Shown here piece after piece: positions 63,215 through 64,000 of a stretch of 64,000 bases of DNA. The stretch comes from Dactylorhiza incarnata. Lineage: Eukaryota; Streptophyta; Magnoliopsida; Asparagales; Orchidaceae. The stretch spans positions 434,001 to 498,000 of the forward strand of contig JAWHQI010000257.1 in assembly GCA_033032865.1 (NCBI GenBank). Reading direction: 5' to 3'. The translations under genes and the position numbers were made by a program. Each line of letters begins with the position of its first letter. Position 1 is the first letter of the stretch. The notes below the pieces were generated by a model. That model was given only the letters and a program-made list of their open reading frames with translations. It made no database searches and was not told the origin of the DNA.

Positions 63215-64000
63215 TCCTCAAGCCGCGCCCATATCCTGTGCGCGTCTCATGTACACCCGTGCATAACGCTTGCCGATGATGGGGTCTTCCGCATTCACAT
63301 CAACACCCCCGGGTTCCACAACGACCTTGTCCTCAAGGTCAAAATCCGGAAACTGTGTCTTGATCTCCTCTACCAGGTTCTACGTGACCTCCTCGACTAG
63401 TTGATCTTTCCACTGGATGAGAACCCGTCGCACTGGGCGCCCTTGAATGTCTTCAATCCGTGAACTCAAAACTATAGTCGGTTCATACCGAGCTATCAAA
63501 TCAACCGATAACCTGTCCGGTAATGTGGCCTGGAGGGGATGACCCCCCAATGCCTTCTTCAGTTGGGAGACATGGAAAACGGGGTGAACTCAACTGTCGG
63601 CGGCCAGGTGTAGACGGTAGGCCACGTCCCCAATTTTTTCTAAGGTCAGGAAGGGACCAAAATATCGGACCGAGAGCTTGGGATGTAGACGTCCAACCAA
63701 GGAGCTTTGTCTATGTGGCCGCAGTTTGACGAACACCTTCTCGCCCGGTGAGAGTATCAGCTCGTGGAGGTGACGATTAACCTGTTGGATCATGCGTTGT
63801 TGGGCACGTGCAAGATGGTGCTTCAGTTGGCGGACGCCCTCGTATCGGTCCTGGAGGTCGGCGGCTAGGGCTTGTACTTGGCATTCTCCGGGTAGGCCGC
63901 ACAGTATCGACGGTGGTGGCCGTCTGTAGACCGCCTGGAAGGGGGTGACGCTCGTGGTAGATTGATAGGACGTGTTGTACCATAGTTCGGCCCATGCGAT
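63215..64000 (-). pseudogene. pol: Ty3/gypsy pol end: integrase C-terminal part and chromodomain, runs off the window
   Basis: Minus strand from the edge: AWAELWYNTSYQSTTSVTPF, QAVYRRPPPS (end of integrase core), a charged stretch, ILSPGEKVFVKLRPHRQSS, LSVRYFGPFLTLEKIGDVAY, then VHPVFHVSQLKKALG, a chromodomain (VRRVLIQWKDQLVEE) and FPDFDLEDKVVVEPGG. This is the chromovirus order; the tail FPxFxLEDKV is common in Reina-like elements. In-frame stops at 63,590-63,592 and 63,380-63,382 (where the chromodomain has tryptophan) show it is inactive. The element lies in the intron after exon 2 of the mini-RNase III gene, in reverse. Confidence 0.88.

Overview
This is nuclear DNA of a flowering plant. 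The evidence is Ty3/gypsy (Tekay-type chromovirus and Tat), Ty1/copia and PIF/Harbinger elements, Tourist-type MITEs, a plant S-receptor-kinase pseudogene, a plant nucleotide pyrophosphatase/phosphodiesterase gene, and the first exons of a plastid-type mini-RNase III gene. GC-rich LTR retrotransposons and gtttgg-ended MITEs would suit a large, repeat-rich (possibly monocot) genome, but the species cannot be fixed from the sequence. At least 75% of the window is mobile-element DNA, much of it nested. No bacterial genes, CRISPR arrays or operons are present.

Left block (1-23,419): a minus-strand Tekay-like chromovirus with ~4.5 kb LTRs (3' LTR 1-3127, cut by the window edge; 5' LTR 18,880-23,419). 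Its interior has decayed to ~3.4 kb with integrase and chromodomain remnants. Into it jumped a 12,313 bp plus-strand Tat element (5149-17,461, TSD TGACT). This has 748 bp LTRs, gag, protease-RT-RNaseH-archaeal-type RNaseH, integrase, ten 89 bp tandem repeats, and two antisense genes with apparent introns. LTR divergence (about 1.9% inner, 3-4% outer in a sampled stretch) fits the nesting order.

Gene island (24.6-28.5 kb): an intact single-exon NPP gene (24,745-26,184), a Ty1/copia-like solo LTR (26,872-27,621) and a receptor-like-kinase pseudogene (28,087-28,485).

Middle block (28.6-56 kb): a Tourist MITE; a PIF/Harbinger deletion derivative with a second element nested in it (28,865-31,859); two related solo LTRs tail to tail, 37 bp apart (32,271-34,001 and 34,039-35,644), one carrying a 401 bp foldback element; a ~6.8 kb non-autonomous Tat-like element (37,891-50,296 with its insert) that keeps only an antisense ORF and tandem repeats, interrupted by a 5.6 kb Tekay-type solo LTR (44,600-50,205), the whole sitting inside one of three MITEs arrayed head to tail; a Tat-type solo LTR (51,320-52,370); another MITE; and a second decayed PIF/Harbinger element (about 53.5-56.0 kb).

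Right block (56.5-64 kb): a copia pol remnant, an RNase H-like fragment, then exon 1 (58,928-59,153) and exon 2 (62,043-62,164) of a mini-RNase III gene. Intron 1 holds a decayed LTR element and a 756 bp foldback element with a tRNA-like module in each arm and a 5S-rRNA-like module at its centre. A chromodomain-bearing gypsy pol runs off the right edge.

The best candidate for something undescribed is the foldback family (32,588-32,988 and 61,091-61,846), which combines 5 bp TSDs, long inverted arms and Pol III-promoter-like modules. The spliced antisense gene at 15,349-16,512 is second.
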